Positions 52,501 through 61,523 of a DNA stretch of 64,000 nucleotides are shown piece by piece. Origin of the DNA: Gavia stellata (lineage: Eukaryota; Chordata; Aves; Gaviiformes; Gaviidae). The stretch covers positions 56,946,347-57,010,346 of the forward strand of contig NC_082598.1 of the NCBI RefSeq assembly GCF_030936135.1. Direction: 5' to 3'. The stretch's first letter is position 1, and each line of letters starts with the position of its first letter. The translations under genes were made by a program, and so were the position numbers. Under the pieces are notes generated by a model, which worked only from the letters and a program-made list of their open reading frames with translations, did no database searches and was not told where the DNA came from.

Positions 52501-55500
52501 TTTCAATCACTGCGTGAAGCTGTCATAAGGGTCATGCACATCGGCCGCAGTGGAGCACCAACTGCTTCTCATTAAAAATGGAAGAACTGAGTTGCAGCCA
52601 CCTGAATTAAAATGTTCTAAAATACGTATTTTGGATGTGAGGACTCCTTCCGTTATCCTGTTGCTAGGTTGTGTTGAGGGCTAGCATGAGAAGTACAGAG
52701 TGCTCAAGTGCTGTAAATGTCTTTGCTTTAATCCTCCTCTCTGAAGATGTGGGTTGGCTTGTAACTTATCAACTTTGCCCTCTCATGGACAACTTGCCAA
52801 CCCTGTAGACAGCATGAGGCCCTTCAAAATGTAAGTGTGCCCAAACCGGACACGAAGGTTGTTTGAGAGGTAGGTAAGATCAATAGCCAGCTGGCCAGAG
52901 CTTATCACAAACGCACCTTGTTTGGTTCGGCAAACAGGCCAGTGAGCCCAGCCGACAAGGGTTGTTGCCTGGAATGGTGTTGACAGTTCCTTATCCAAAC
53001 GGATGCACACTTCATTAAGATTAAAATTCAGAGTGAGTGAAATACACCACTGTAGTCCTACGTAGTCCTCCAAAAGAGGCCTTTGAGGGTGTGTGGATCT
53101 TGAGCTGGCTTCTTGCTCAGGAGTAGCTAACTTCCAGTGGGACATTCATTAGGTTGGGGCATAATTTTTTTCAGTTGAACATTAACAACTTGATTCTTAA
53201 ATCGTTTACATTGAAAATAGGCAAAACACAGGAAAATGTTATCACCGTAAACAATCCCACAATGGCTGGAAACTGCACAGAAACTGCACAGGTGTCAGAG
53301 ATGGAAAATATTTCTGATTCCATCAGTATTATTGCAGTATCTGCATGAGTGAATGCAGTATATTGAAACAGATCGTAATAGTTTCATCTTCCTACCATCT
53401 TCTCATTTAGGATTCTATACATCTGGCTGCACAGAATATAATTGGGCTTCAGGAAATCTTGCAAGACAAAGACAATGAAGTCAACAACTGTTTGAAAAAA
53501 CGGAACAACGCTGCAGATCTCTGTGAAGACCTTGTGAGTTTATGCAATGTCCAGTGTTACACAGCTATCTGTATGTGTGAGAAAACAGGTGTATGTGACG
53601 CCTAAGACTAAGACAGAAAAGAGTGAAAAACCTTGGGAATCCATTGAGAAAGATGAGTGGTTTTTTTGGTTGAGTTTCTGTAAGAAATAAGATAAAATTC
53701 AGTGTAAGCGCACTGTGTTTTCCCTAGAAGAGCTAAAGAAAACTTCTCAAGCTAAATTCCTGGGTTTAAACTAAAATCTTCGTGCTAAATTTGCACATTT
53801 CACCTGAACTTCAGACAAGAGCAGCACATCTTTGCTTTGCTACTTTTATTACCAACACTTGCAGTTTTAGAGTGACTTTTTTGATCTTTGTTGTGCTCAT
53901 GAACTATTAGCTCCTGGAATCATAGATCTGTGAAAAATCTCAGCTTTATTACCTTTTCATGAAAGTTACTGTCCTTCATATAGGGAAACCATGAAAACTC
54001 TGAATATAGCCCATAGGAATTAAAAAGCAATTAAAAGAAAAAGGTAATAGTTTTTCAACTAGTCTCTTGCTTTCGGGGTCCAAATGAACTCTAATGCCTG
54101 GCTCTACTAAGACAGACTAAAATGCCTCTTCAAAATGGGGCAGGCTGCTGCTTCAAATAGCTGCTCAAGCTGGAAAAATTCAAGAGGTGGAGGTTTTCTT
54201 ATACTTTCCTAGGTTTGTGCTGACTAAAATATAGCCATTCAGTCCTTTCCAAAACACTGAAAACAGAGTCTGCCAAGAAACAGAAGGATCTTTGACAGAC
54301 CACATCCTCCCAGATAATAACAGGGAAGTAAGATGTTGTATTTCCTTTCCCTTGAAGTTCCCACATTTGAAAAGAATCTCAAAAATTAATCTCAATAATC
54401 AGAAAGATATTTTCCATGTCTTTACAATGAATGAGTGCGTAAGTGCAGAAGAGTACCCCTCTATCATTGCAGTGGTAAATGTGTCCAGTATGGAAGATGC
54501 CCCCATATTCAGAAACATCAAAGAAAAGCAGAAGCAATTCCACAATAGATGGAACAGAAAACTTTTTTCCAGAAAAAATTTTGTAACACCTATTGGCTCA
54601 TGACCCAGCTATTCTGAAGGCCTATATAATTTAAAAAAAAAAGAAATCTTAATCTTATTTAACTGTGGACATTGTTGTTAACCACATTAATTTCTACTTA
54701 TTATCTATTTATTTCTGTGTCTTGGATTTACAAGATTACAGGGATTCTCTATCCTATGTATAAGTTTTTTTAAAAAAAACCTTTTGTCCTGATATTGCAC
54801 GATGAGTAGATGTACTCACTGAACAACCCATAGTGTTCTTCACATGTTTTCCTGAAAGGGTATTAGCAATGGACATCTCAGCAATGGGCTCAGGTTAATT
54901 TTTTTTTCCTTTGTGCATTTGTCAATAATGAATACCTTCCTCTCATTATATTTTAGGGAAAATTTTAGGGCAGAAATCCACAATAGCCTCTTTTCCAGAA
55001 ATCAGGTCCAGCAATTTGGAAAAATTTTCTTCTTAATGCATCAAAAATTGGCTCGCTAAACACAGCCTGTTTTTTCAGATGGAAATAAAGTAGGAACTAT
55101 CTAGCCGGTGTACATCATCTTGGGCTTGGACGAGCATTTCTGGTGCTAAAATGGATCTGTCCTCAACTGTGGTGTGTTACAAAGGGTAGAGGGACAGCTG
55201 CTCTTTTATTCTCACATTCAACCCAACATCTTAATTCACATAGAACATCCAAGAGCTTTAATATGATGATGAGTTTCACTCACTACAAGCCTGTGCTGTA
55301 TTTGAACAAGTGACTTACAAAAATAAATTTTATTTCATGCAATATTAATCCCTTGAGACAATTAAAGACTAATGGAAAAGTCTGAGAAAGACTTTGTTTT
55401 TTTACCAGGTGTCTAATTTTGTTGATTACTAGAGATAAAACCAATAAGCATAACATAATTTAATCAAATCAAGTGATTGTTTGTGTTTGCTTAAACAGGA

Positions 55501-58500
55501 ATTGAGTTACAGCTGTTTCCACAGGAAAAAAAAAAAGCACACTTTGATAGCATTCAAGACTGCAAGACTGCCATTTAACAAGACCTCATTGCCTCTAGAC
55601 TGCATATTGGCATGGGCCTTCCAATTATGGAAATCCCAGTTTTATTGGACCACTTCACCGATCCTTGCCCAGCTTTTTCTCAGTGGGAATACACTAAGGA
55701 CAATACCGCAGGCTGCATGTTCCAAGGGACCATTACCTTTACCAGGCACTTTAAGCTGCAAAACTGTTACCTCTCCTTTGCAATGTTATGAAGGAGATTT
55801 TAGTTCATGCTAGACCTTGCTTGAAGGTGCCTCGGGCAGCAATGCTTTGTGAAGGGTAATAAACAGATTGCTTGATAGGCTGCCATCAGGCTTAACCTGT
55901 TAACTGGGTGTGAAGAACTATATGAATAAAGTAATAAGTAGGTCTGTTTTTTACCTTTCCAGATGGCTCAGCTGGACAAGCTCGTTTTGACTCCTCTCTC
56001 AGCACTACAAGCCTTGTTTTCAGGTCCACAGAAGCTCATCCAGAAGCGCTATGACAAGTTGTTGGACTACAACAGCTACCTTCAGAGGTCAACAGGAGAA
56101 GACCTTGACCTGGCAAAGAAAGACTATGAGGCTCTAAATGCACAGTTAGTGGAAGAACTTCAGGTATTCAACAGAGCAGCCAAGAAGATTGTGTTGAACT
56201 GCCTGCATTGCTTCATCACACTCCTCAGGAATATTATGTCTGCAGCACTTCAGTCAAATTCTGCTGTGGTGGTGCCTGTTCCAGTAAGTACCTTAGAAAC
56301 AGGTGTAGCTCTGCCTTTATTTGTCTTTTTTCTTTCTGTATGATTTGGCTAGAGTTACAGGACACGTATCTACAAGCTACACTGATTTTGTTTGTTCTGC
56401 TAAGCACAGTCAGGTTTGGGTTTTTTTTTTCCTTGCAAGCTCAGCAAAGGTTAAGTTCTGAGCTTAAGTTTGTCAGGACTGGACTTTTCATCGAGAATGA
56501 TCCTAATGCAGCTGTTCCAGCTGCTACCGTGATAGTAATGGCAAGAACATTACAGTAAGGCAAAAAGGGGGCAGCTGCTAGCATTTTAGTCTTTGTTTCT
56601 TAGCATCTACCCTGAGTAGCCCCGGAAACACAGGAAAAGAAATTCTAAGAAAGTACATGAACACTCCTGTTGCTGCTAGATCTGCAGAGTCACAGATGAC
56701 TGCAGAAGAGAAGCAGGTTAGGAGATCTGATGAAATAATTTCTGTGAAAAACAAGTTGCTTTTAAAGCCAGATATGCTGCAGAAGCTCCTGCAGACATCT
56801 CTAGACAGTAAGGAATAGCTTTGTCTACGTTTGCATTTTCAGAAAGTTCAAATCATTTCACATATGTAGCCAAAAGTACCAAAGATGCCTGTCTGAGCTA
56901 CACAGAAGTTCCTCCAGCCCACTCCACTCTTTCTGGGCACCATAATGATTACCTGAAGATTGAAGTTGAGAAATTATTCTTAATTTGTGTGAAAATCCTA
57001 GTATTTCAGTTTTGTTGTACTTTTGCCTAGAGGACTTGAACCCCCAGAGAAACACAGCTGTAACAATGCCTTCCGCACATCCAAATCCACTCACCTAAAC
57101 CAGAGCAAGACTCTAGATAGGAAACACATTGTAGTGAGGCAATTCTGGAGTATTTCCTTCTATCAAGGCTTGAAAACAGCACTTTATAATCAGGGACAGC
57201 TGAGAAATTAAGAAAGCAAGGTCAGGATCAAAACATAGAGCTGTGCTGTTTAATGGGAAAATGAAGGCTTTTCCCACATGAAAAAATTGCATCCCTGTAA
57301 TTTGACCATTTCATGTTTTGAAAGCTGTTGTATCAAGCATTGTTTTCTGTGAGGCTCTGCCTACAAAATTACCTTCTTTTTCCTGTTTACACCAGCAAAT
57401 AAATTTGGGGTTAGGCATAGACCAAAAGCACTTATCCAATGCCACAGACAGAGCTTCAGCTTACCCAACGATTTTTAACCTGGTGGCAGCACCCAGTTGC
57501 ACAAACACACAGGGTAAACTACTCCAAGCCTTACAGCACACTGGCCACTCTAATAGCTGCTGAGATGCACATTTGCATCTGAAAGCAGGTGGCTCAGTAG
57601 CATAAGTGCAAGGCTGTTCCTTTTCATCACTGTTTAGAATGATTTTTAATCATTTAACTTGAATTAGTATGTCTTTTAAATCTAATAGCAATCATTAGAA
57701 ACTTCCTTTAAGCAAGGACCTTTCTTTTCTTTCCATCTCATACCTAGCACACTATTTTCTGCAGAAAATAGCAGTAACTTGTCAGATTTCCTGACTCCTA
57801 GTGTTCAGCCCATTAAACCAAATCTGCTCTCTAATCTCCTTACCATTTTGTTCATGAGATCTAACCCACCTTTGTGTTTGCAGCTGTCTTCCTCAAGCAT
57901 CTGTGAAGTGCAGAATCAGTTGATAGAGGAGGTTCACAAGCTGAATTTTGTAAAAGAAAACAGCAGTGCAACCTTTATTGAGAGAAAATTGAGCTTGGAA
58001 AAAAAGAAACCTGTCCCTTCTCCGGTGAGTACCATACATCCGAATTGTGTATGAAGCACCCTTTTTTGATTGCTTTTGAAACAAATCCATTTTTATGCCA
58101 CCTAGAGGTTTGGGCTTGGTCTCTTCACTGGGACGCCGAATCAGGTTGTTGGAATGAAGGTGTTCCATTGACCAGTAACTTCTGAAGATTTTTCACTCTG
58201 TTTTCATGTTATTATCTTGAAAATCCATGTGATATTATCTCTGATTACCTTTAGGTCTTTAAGCACATGTGAAGTCTAAGGTTGTATATGTAAACTTCGA
58301 TTACTTCTTTTGTTAAATACTCTTACAGTGCATCTTAGCCTTCTAATTCAGAGTATTTTTTTCCCTTTTCCTTAGCTGTGGTTATGTGTACCGGTGTTGA
58401 CACAGTTATGCACACAGATACACCCCCACAGCAGAAGATTCAGAAAATCCACCAGGAAATCTGTGTCCCCTGGTTCCCACTCTTATCAGACATTTCCAGA

Positions 58501-60816
58501 GCTTTTAGGAGTCTAGTTTATAGTAAAATAAAAACTCAAGTGCAGATTTACAGGAGAAGCTGAGGAAGCTTTAGCATTTCTTTTAGCATCAGTAAGGCAC
58601 ATGTGCTCTTGCTTCTGTGGTTTGTTAAGATCACATTGATGTGCAACACCTCCTTCCCTGCCCTCTAACCAAACTCTGAGTGAATATGCTTCCTGCAGTT
58701 AATAGCACCTTGCCCTTATTTAGTGAGGTAATTTCACACAAAAAGCAGACTGTTTGGGTACCACTGATTTTTTTGCCTAATGCCTTATCATGCAAGTTGT
58801 TATGTGACCTTAGCACACCTCAGCTGATTTTTGGATTATGCTTTTTTGTGGTATTACATAGGAATTCAAAGATCATTGCTATGGAAAAACAATTAAGCAA
58901 GTGACAGTTCACATACAGAACACCGGCTCTTTGAGAGCAGAGGACAGACTAAGAGGTCTTTAATTAGTGAAATTCCTACATTTCTTTAAAATCTGCCCTT
59001 TATTGCTCACCTATTAATATAGCAGTTGGACAGGTCCTTGCTGCATATGCAAAGGAGATATGGTTGCATATAGCTGTGTAACTCACTCCTTGATTTGTGT
59101 GTAAAAATGCAGGGTCAGTTGCCACAGGCAGCATACACTGTTTTTTACGCATCCATGTTGCTTGAGAAACGGCCTCAGCGTTAGTCCCAGTGAATAGTTG
59201 TTTTGCTTTTCAGCTTGAATCCCCACGTCAAACAGAAGGCCAGAGGTCCAAGCTGTTGTCTACGTACAGCACAGAATTGCTATACCAAGCTAAGCGCAAG
59301 TGCAATGCCACGCAGGAATTTGATATTGATTTACATGAAGGAGAACTGGTGGCTGTTGTGGAGCAAAAGGACCCCTTCGGAAGTACGAGCAGATGGCTTG
59401 TTGACACAGGAAGTAAGTTCTCTGCACAAACATCCCAATAACAGCTTCCCTTTGGGATATTGATTTCTTTTCATTCTGGCTCCATCTGTTTGCCTCTGTC
59501 ATACTGACAGCTGCATAAACCGGTTGGTTTTGAAATGGTTCTAGCAGTATTTTGCTGTTTGTTTTTTTTCTCTCTTTTTATTCTGGTGTCTAGCCCTCAA
59601 AGGGTATGTGTATTCCTCCTTCCTGAGGCCTTACAATCCAGCCAAAGCGCAGAAGGATGTAGCACAAAACAGCTTCGGTGATGACGATTTTGATAATATC
59701 AGCCTCTTTGTCTCTTCACGACCCACTACTGACAGCAGCACAAGAAGTCTGGGGCAGAAGAACAGTGACAGCAGCTCATCTCTTCACTTGTGCGAAAATC
59801 CCACAATTAATGGCACAGGGACTGATGCTTTTCAGGATATGGATGATCAGCATGTGAGTATGATACACACTGTGCCTGTCTTCTCATTGCTTCTATTTCA
59901 AATCTAGAATTATACTGCTTGTAATTTAAATGGTTTCCTTTTACGACGGCAAAGACTGGCACTAATCTGTCAGTATGACATGGGAATTCGTTATCCTCTG
60001 TCCTTCGCCTTTCTTAAACAGCTGTGAGGTAGGAAAAGATAATCAGTTAAACCATGAATCGCAGTTCTGTCTCACAGAAAACACACCGTTGCATTACCCC
60101 ACCCCACATACAACGTCTCAAGGTTCTGCTATGGAGCACGAACCTGCAAAATAGCTCAGTTTGGGGGATTTTTCTGCTTACTGTTGACAAGAAAGCTGTG
60201 GCAATGCTGATCAGCAAGGCACAGAAGTGACCCATGTGCCACATTTGAGTACAGGAGCTTTAGGAAAGGTGATTCTCGCTGAGGAAACCTTGCTGGAAAA
60301 TTCTCTGTCTATTCTGAGGCCATTTGGTATGACAGAAACAGGCACTTGGTGTGAGCTGAAAACCTTACTAGTGTAGTAAGGTGATGAGGTCTTGGAGCTT
60401 GGTTTGTTCCTCCCCATGCAGAATTCCCCAGATCCTTCAGTTTTACTTTTTATTTTGGCTCTGTTCATTGTAGTCTGTCTAGCAATTGCAAGCCATGTAG
60501 TTGTGTACTGGTTGGTGTAAGTTATTACAGATTTTCTGTATACAGAATTCATACTAATACACAATGACAAGGTAAGATGTGGCTACATTTCTGAATTCAG
60601 ATTTTGGGTTTTGTGGTTTTCCTTTTTCAGACCTTCTATGCTGTTTACGCATTTCAAGCAAGAAATGATCAGGAACTCAGTCTTCAGGAGTACCAGAAGG
60701 TTAGGATACTTCGGTTTTCTGACCTGAGTGGCAATAAAGAATGGTGGCTAGCAGAAGCAAAAGGTCAGAAAGGATATGTACCATCTAATTATCTCGGGAA
60801 GATGACATACGCTTAG
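25353..60816 (+). CDS. ARHGEF38: ARHGEF38, Rho guanine nucleotide exchange factor 38 (complete, 14 coding exons, 778 aa)
   Basis: DH-BAR-SH3-SH3 protein of the DNMBP (Tuba)/ARHGEF37 group, predicted to activate Rho-family GTPases at curved membranes. It has been little studied. Exons: 25353-25539, 35535-35725, 38278-38401, 42267-42414, 45211-45228, 49597-49796, 50313-50446, 52113-52217, 53411-53533, 55963-56283, 57884-58024, 59214-59412, 59594-59853 and 60631-60816. They total 2,337 nt, all GT-AG and all in phase, with no internal stop. Domains: basic N-terminus 1-92; DH about 93-289, with TEKDY (CR1) and [15 protein letters not shown] (CR3); BAR about 325-545; SH3-1 about 583-646; acidic Ser-rich linker; SH3-2 about 718-778 at the C-terminus. 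There is no PH domain, as expected for this group. Length agrees with the human protein (777 as recalled). The PPA2 neighbour on the opposite strand matches known synteny. Confidence 0.96.
25558..25653. repeat. 30-bp minisatellite, 3.2 copies
   Basis: Three copies of a 30-bp unit starting TGGTGCTCTGC (25558-25587, 25588-25617, 25618-25647) plus a six-base partial. Copies 2 and 3 are identical, and copy 1 differs by one base (A for T). It begins 18 nt after the exon 1 donor. The 30-bp period keeps all frames open, so the exon 1 frame runs through it. Confidence 0.95.
28490..28600 (+). repeat. MIR/CORE-SINE-like relic
   Basis: Contains CTCATCCTGTGAGATAACC and then CCCCATTTTAGATAGGGGAA and AATAAGGC. 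These match, in order, the recalled reverse-strand MIR tail (ATCCTCACAAC...GTGAGGTAGG, CCCCATTTTACAGATGGGGAA, ACTGAGGC). It is old and diverged. Confidence 0.55.
29575..29640 (+). repeat. Possible MIR fragment
   Basis: TTCACACAGCTACCGG, then CAGAGCTCATATCTGAACCC, resembles the reverse-strand MIR body (GGTCACACAGCTAGTAAG then CAGAGCCGGGATTTGAACCC). It could be a second piece of the element about 1 kb upstream or an independent insertion. Confidence 0.4.
30115..30179. repeat. Chompy-like palindromic MITE relic
   Basis: GGATCAAATTCTGTTAAC, then CACTGCAGTAAAGCTGGAGT and CCTTGAACTGATGACAG, aligns by eye with the left arm of the archosaur/turtle palindromic MITE (GGCCAAATTCTG, TTACACCGGTGTAAATCCGG, CCATTGAAGTCAATGG). 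The right arm is eroded. Confidence 0.45.
35535..35725 (+). CDS. ARHGEF38: ARHGEF38 exon 2 (residues 63-126), start of DH domain
   Basis: A 191-nt exon after ttgaacag and before gtgagt. It reads EKMAPQAG..., then [14 protein letters not shown], then [25 protein letters not shown] is the DH CR1 core; its Glu normally contacts GTPase switch I. It ends in phase 0 at PLRNKQ. Confidence 0.95.
35726..38277 (+). other. ARHGEF38: ARHGEF38 intron 2
   Basis: 2.55 kb of ordinary intronic sequence with a Chompy-like MITE relic at 37623-37672. Short open frames on both strands lack splice or homology support. Confidence 0.75.
37623..37672. repeat. Chompy-like palindromic MITE relic
   Basis: GAACCAAATTTTCTGTTGG, TATAAATTGATGCAGTT and CTGAAGTCAATG follow in the order expected for the left arm and centre of the same palindromic MITE family (GGCCAAATTCTG, GTGTAAATCCGGAGTAACTC, CATTGAAGTCAATG). 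Confidence 0.5.
38278..38401 (+). CDS. ARHGEF38: ARHGEF38 exon 3 (residues 127-167), DH domain
   Basis: A 124-nt exon, acceptor ttccattag and donor gtatgt, phase 0 in and phase 1 out. It reads [18 protein letters not shown] and then [19 protein letters not shown]. The xFxNIExxxxxxxxLLxxLE pattern is the helical CR2-type region of Dbl-family DH domains. Confidence 0.95.
38402..42266 (+). other. ARHGEF38: ARHGEF38 intron 3
   Basis: 3.9 kb. A repeat-free stretch at about 41,000-41,300 looks like possible conserved non-coding DNA, but this is only an impression. A diverged palindromic element is possible at about 41,480-41,560 (TTAGGCACC and later AGTGCCTCTAAAA). No coding exon was found. Confidence 0.65.
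42267..42414 (+). CDS. ARHGEF38: ARHGEF38 exon 4 (residues 168-217), DH domain
   Basis: A 148-nt exon, acceptor ccttaacag and donor gtaaga, phase 1 in and phase 2 out. It reads [20 protein letters not shown] and then [20 protein letters not shown]. This matches the middle DH helices of the human protein closely. Confidence 0.95.
42415..45210 (+). other. ARHGEF38: ARHGEF38 intron 4
   Basis: 2.8 kb ending in the tgttttcttctcttttgcag acceptor. A terminal-inverted-repeat element (45020-45147) sits just upstream of the 18-nt exon 5, its right end 63 nt from the exon. Confidence 0.75.
45020..45147. mobile_element. MITE with 11-bp perfect terminal inverted repeats
   Basis: GGGCCAGATTC at 45020-45030 is an exact inverted match to GAATCTGGCCC at 45137-45147, giving a 128-bp element without coding capacity. 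The ends match the recalled archosaur/turtle palindromic MITE (GGGCCAGATTCTG...). The interior is diverged and no longer palindromic, and no clear target-site duplication remains. It may be a Harbinger-type (Chompy-like) element; a database match is needed for the family name. Confidence 0.7.
45211..45228 (+). CDS. ARHGEF38: ARHGEF38 exon 5, 18-nt microexon (residues 217-222)
   Basis: Only 18 nt between a strong tcttttgcag acceptor and a gtaagt donor, phase 2 in and phase 2 out. It supplies KIYEE and two bases of a Glu, joining LK to [10 protein letters not shown]. Human has KKIYMQEGKPNLLDMG at this place (as recalled), so the residues are required. Skipping would delete six residues without changing frame. 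Confidence 0.9.
45229..49596 (+). other. ARHGEF38: ARHGEF38 intron 5
   Basis: 4.4 kb. About 47,160-47,780 is repeat-free and balanced in composition and may include conserved regulatory sequence (impression only). A GC-richer patch at about 48,350-48,850 gives overlapping open frames on both strands with no exon support. Confidence 0.65.
49597..49796 (+). CDS. ARHGEF38: ARHGEF38 exon 6 (residues 223-289), DH CR3
   Basis: A 200-nt exon, acceptor ataaattatag and donor gtaaga, phase 2 in and phase 1 out. It holds [20 protein letters not shown], the Dbl-family CR3 signature (xxxxPxQRxxxYxLLL), whose Lys and neighbouring residues contact the GTPase. It ends [14 protein letters not shown], the last DH helix. 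Confidence 0.96.
49797..50312 (+). other. ARHGEF38: ARHGEF38 intron 6
   Basis: A 516-nt intron with nothing recognisable beyond its splice sites. Confidence 0.85.
50313..50446 (+). CDS. ARHGEF38: ARHGEF38 exon 7 (residues 290-334), DH-BAR linker
   Basis: A 134-nt exon, acceptor tctgtctgcag and donor gtactt, phase 1 in and phase 0 out. It reads [20 protein letters not shown] and then [17 protein letters not shown]. The basic SKKSKR segment could bind acidic lipids just before the BAR domain (inference). Confidence 0.95.
50447..52112 (+). other. ARHGEF38: ARHGEF38 intron 7
   Basis: 1.7 kb. A possible MIR 5' end lies at about 51680-51745 (GGTAAGAGCTCC, then CAGCCTGCCTGGGAGAAATC, compared with MIR GGTTAAGAGCAC and CAGACTGCCTGGGTTCGAATC). 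Nothing else is recognised. Confidence 0.65.
52113..52217 (+). CDS. ARHGEF38: ARHGEF38 exon 8 (residues 335-369), BAR domain start
   Basis: A 105-nt, phase 0-0 exon, acceptor tctattttag and donor gtgggt. It reads [20 protein letters not shown] and then [15 protein letters not shown]. The amphipathic helix pattern fits the first BAR helix of Tuba-type BAR domains. Confidence 0.93.
52218..53410 (+). other. ARHGEF38: ARHGEF38 intron 8
   Basis: 1.2 kb. A 120-codon open frame on the minus strand (52783-53145) has no support. No repeat was identified with confidence. Confidence 0.7.
53411..53533 (+). CDS. ARHGEF38: ARHGEF38 exon 9 (residues 370-410), BAR domain
   Basis: A 123-nt, phase 0-0 exon, acceptor tctcatttag and donor gtgagt. 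It begins [20 protein letters not shown] and ends [13 protein letters not shown]. It is less like the human sequence than its neighbours, but length, phase and helical pattern fit the variable BAR tip region. Confidence 0.9.
53534..55962 (+). other. ARHGEF38: ARHGEF38 intron 9
   Basis: 2.4 kb, AT-rich. A 103-codon plus-strand frame (54292-54603) and a 110-codon one (55481-55813) lack splice support. No repeat family was recognised. Confidence 0.7.
55963..56283 (+). CDS. ARHGEF38: ARHGEF38 exon 10 (residues 411-517), BAR domain core
   Basis: The largest coding exon, 321 nt, phase 0-0, acceptor acctttccag and donor gtaagt. It includes [39 protein letters not shown] and [20 protein letters not shown]. 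The KLIQKRxDKLLDY motif is characteristic of Tuba/ARHGEF37/38 BAR domains and supplies basic residues on the concave face. Confidence 0.96.
56284..57883 (+). other. ARHGEF38: ARHGEF38 intron 10
   Basis: 1.6 kb. It contains two unexplained protein-like blocks (56440-56554 and 56582-56818), described in the findings. The remainder to 57,883 shows no repeat or exon. Confidence 0.65.
57884..58024 (+). CDS. ARHGEF38: ARHGEF38 exon 11 (residues 518-564), end of BAR
   Basis: A 141-nt, phase 0-0 exon, acceptor gtgtttgcag and donor gtgagt. It reads [20 protein letters not shown] and then [20 protein letters not shown]. The final BAR helix passes into a basic and then proline-containing linker before the first SH3. 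Confidence 0.94.
58025..59213 (+). other. ARHGEF38: ARHGEF38 intron 11
   Basis: 1.2 kb with no recognisable repeat, RNA gene or extra exon. Confidence 0.75.
59214..59412 (+). CDS. ARHGEF38: ARHGEF38 exon 12 (residues 565-630), first SH3
   Basis: A 199-nt exon, acceptor ttgcttttcag and donor gtaagt, phase 0 in and phase 1 out. It reads [20 protein letters not shown] and then [20 protein letters not shown] and SRWLVDTG. It carries SH3 strands a-d, including the Trp of the binding groove; the ALYDY motif is degenerate here (CNATQEFD). Confidence 0.95.
59594..59853 (+). CDS. ARHGEF38: ARHGEF38 exon 13 (residues 631-717), SH3-1 end and linker
   Basis: A 260-nt exon after a 181-nt intron, acceptor gtgtctag and donor gtgagt, phase 1 in and phase 0 out. 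[13 protein letters not shown] closes the first SH3, with the Tyr of the ligand groove. It then reads [16 protein letters not shown] and a Ser-rich, probably disordered and phosphorylatable linker. Confidence 0.95.
59854..60630 (+). other. ARHGEF38: ARHGEF38 intron 13
   Basis: A 777-nt intron with nothing recognisable beyond its splice sites. Confidence 0.8.
60631..60816 (+). CDS. ARHGEF38: ARHGEF38 exon 14 (residues 718-778), second SH3 and stop
   Basis: The terminal coding exon encodes a whole SH3: [20 protein letters not shown] (ALYDY region), the WW pair in [12 protein letters not shown], and [11 protein letters not shown] (PxxY region), ending at TAG (60814-60816). It normally binds proline-rich partners; in the related Tuba the C-terminal SH3 binds N-WASP and Mena-type actin regulators, but partners of ARHGEF38 are not established. 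Confidence 0.96.
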   Translation, partial: TFYAVYAFQARNDQELSLQEYQKVRILRFSDLSGNKEWWLAEAKGQKGYVPSNYLGKMTYA

Positions 60817-61517
60817 AAACAGAAAGGCCCATTGAGCCAGTTTTTCTGAAGTAGACAGAATAATCATCTATTACGGTTTGCAGCAAGCAAAGCAAACTCA
60901 CAAGTGATTGACAGAAACCATGATATCTGGCACAGCACACAGATGATATTGAGAACCTCCATCCTACAAAAGCCATTGCAATGTCAAGACCTGAGGGAGG
61001 AAACATTTAACAGGAAGACTGATTCTGATTAACATCCTGAAGAGCTTGGGTTTTATTACCCCATAATTTTCTCTTTTGTCAAAGCATCCTACGTCAAAAG
61101 TCAACCTACAAGTACAAATCACAGCTAAAATTATGTTTTTCTTCCATGATATTTAGCAAATAATATTCAAGATGAAGAGAATTAGCCTTGAAAAAGGACA
61201 CATTCAGTCTTCAGGGATGCTGTAGTTCAGACTGAATTGTTCCTGAACTGCTATCTCTATGAGCATAGACACATCTTAAAACTTGAGCTTTTTGGTTGTC
61301 CATTTTTATCCTCAGCCACTTTTGTAATGAACCTTTTTCTCAGTGGAGGTTATTGGAGTGGGAAAAGAAAAAGGGTTTCTTTTTTGTAGGAAACTTTTCA
61401 ACTTAAAACATACCAAATGTGGTGGTGCCAGTGGCTGGTCCCAGGGAAGAAGGTATATTTAGTTAAATATGGAAATGGGGGGAGGGAAAGAGGGGGCACA
61501 GGAAACGGGTACTGTGA

Positions 61518-61523
61518 AATAAA
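61518..61523 (+). terminator. Candidate poly(A) signal AATAAA (proximal)
   Basis: Canonical hexamer 0.7 kb after the stop codon. The following 40 nt are not clearly GT-rich, so strength is uncertain. Confidence 0.35.

Noticed and set aside
52783..53145. 120-codon minus-strand frame in ARHGEF38 intron 8
   Set aside because: Some stretches look protein-like, but there are no supporting splice sites, start context or recognisable family.
53148..53190. TTAGGTTGGGGCATAA, resembling a mariner terminal repeat
   Set aside because: No inverted partner or transposase remnant was found nearby.
54292..54603. 103-codon plus-strand frame in ARHGEF38 intron 9
   Set aside because: Asn/Lys/Ile-rich as expected from AT-rich DNA, with no splice sites in phase with exons 9 or 10.
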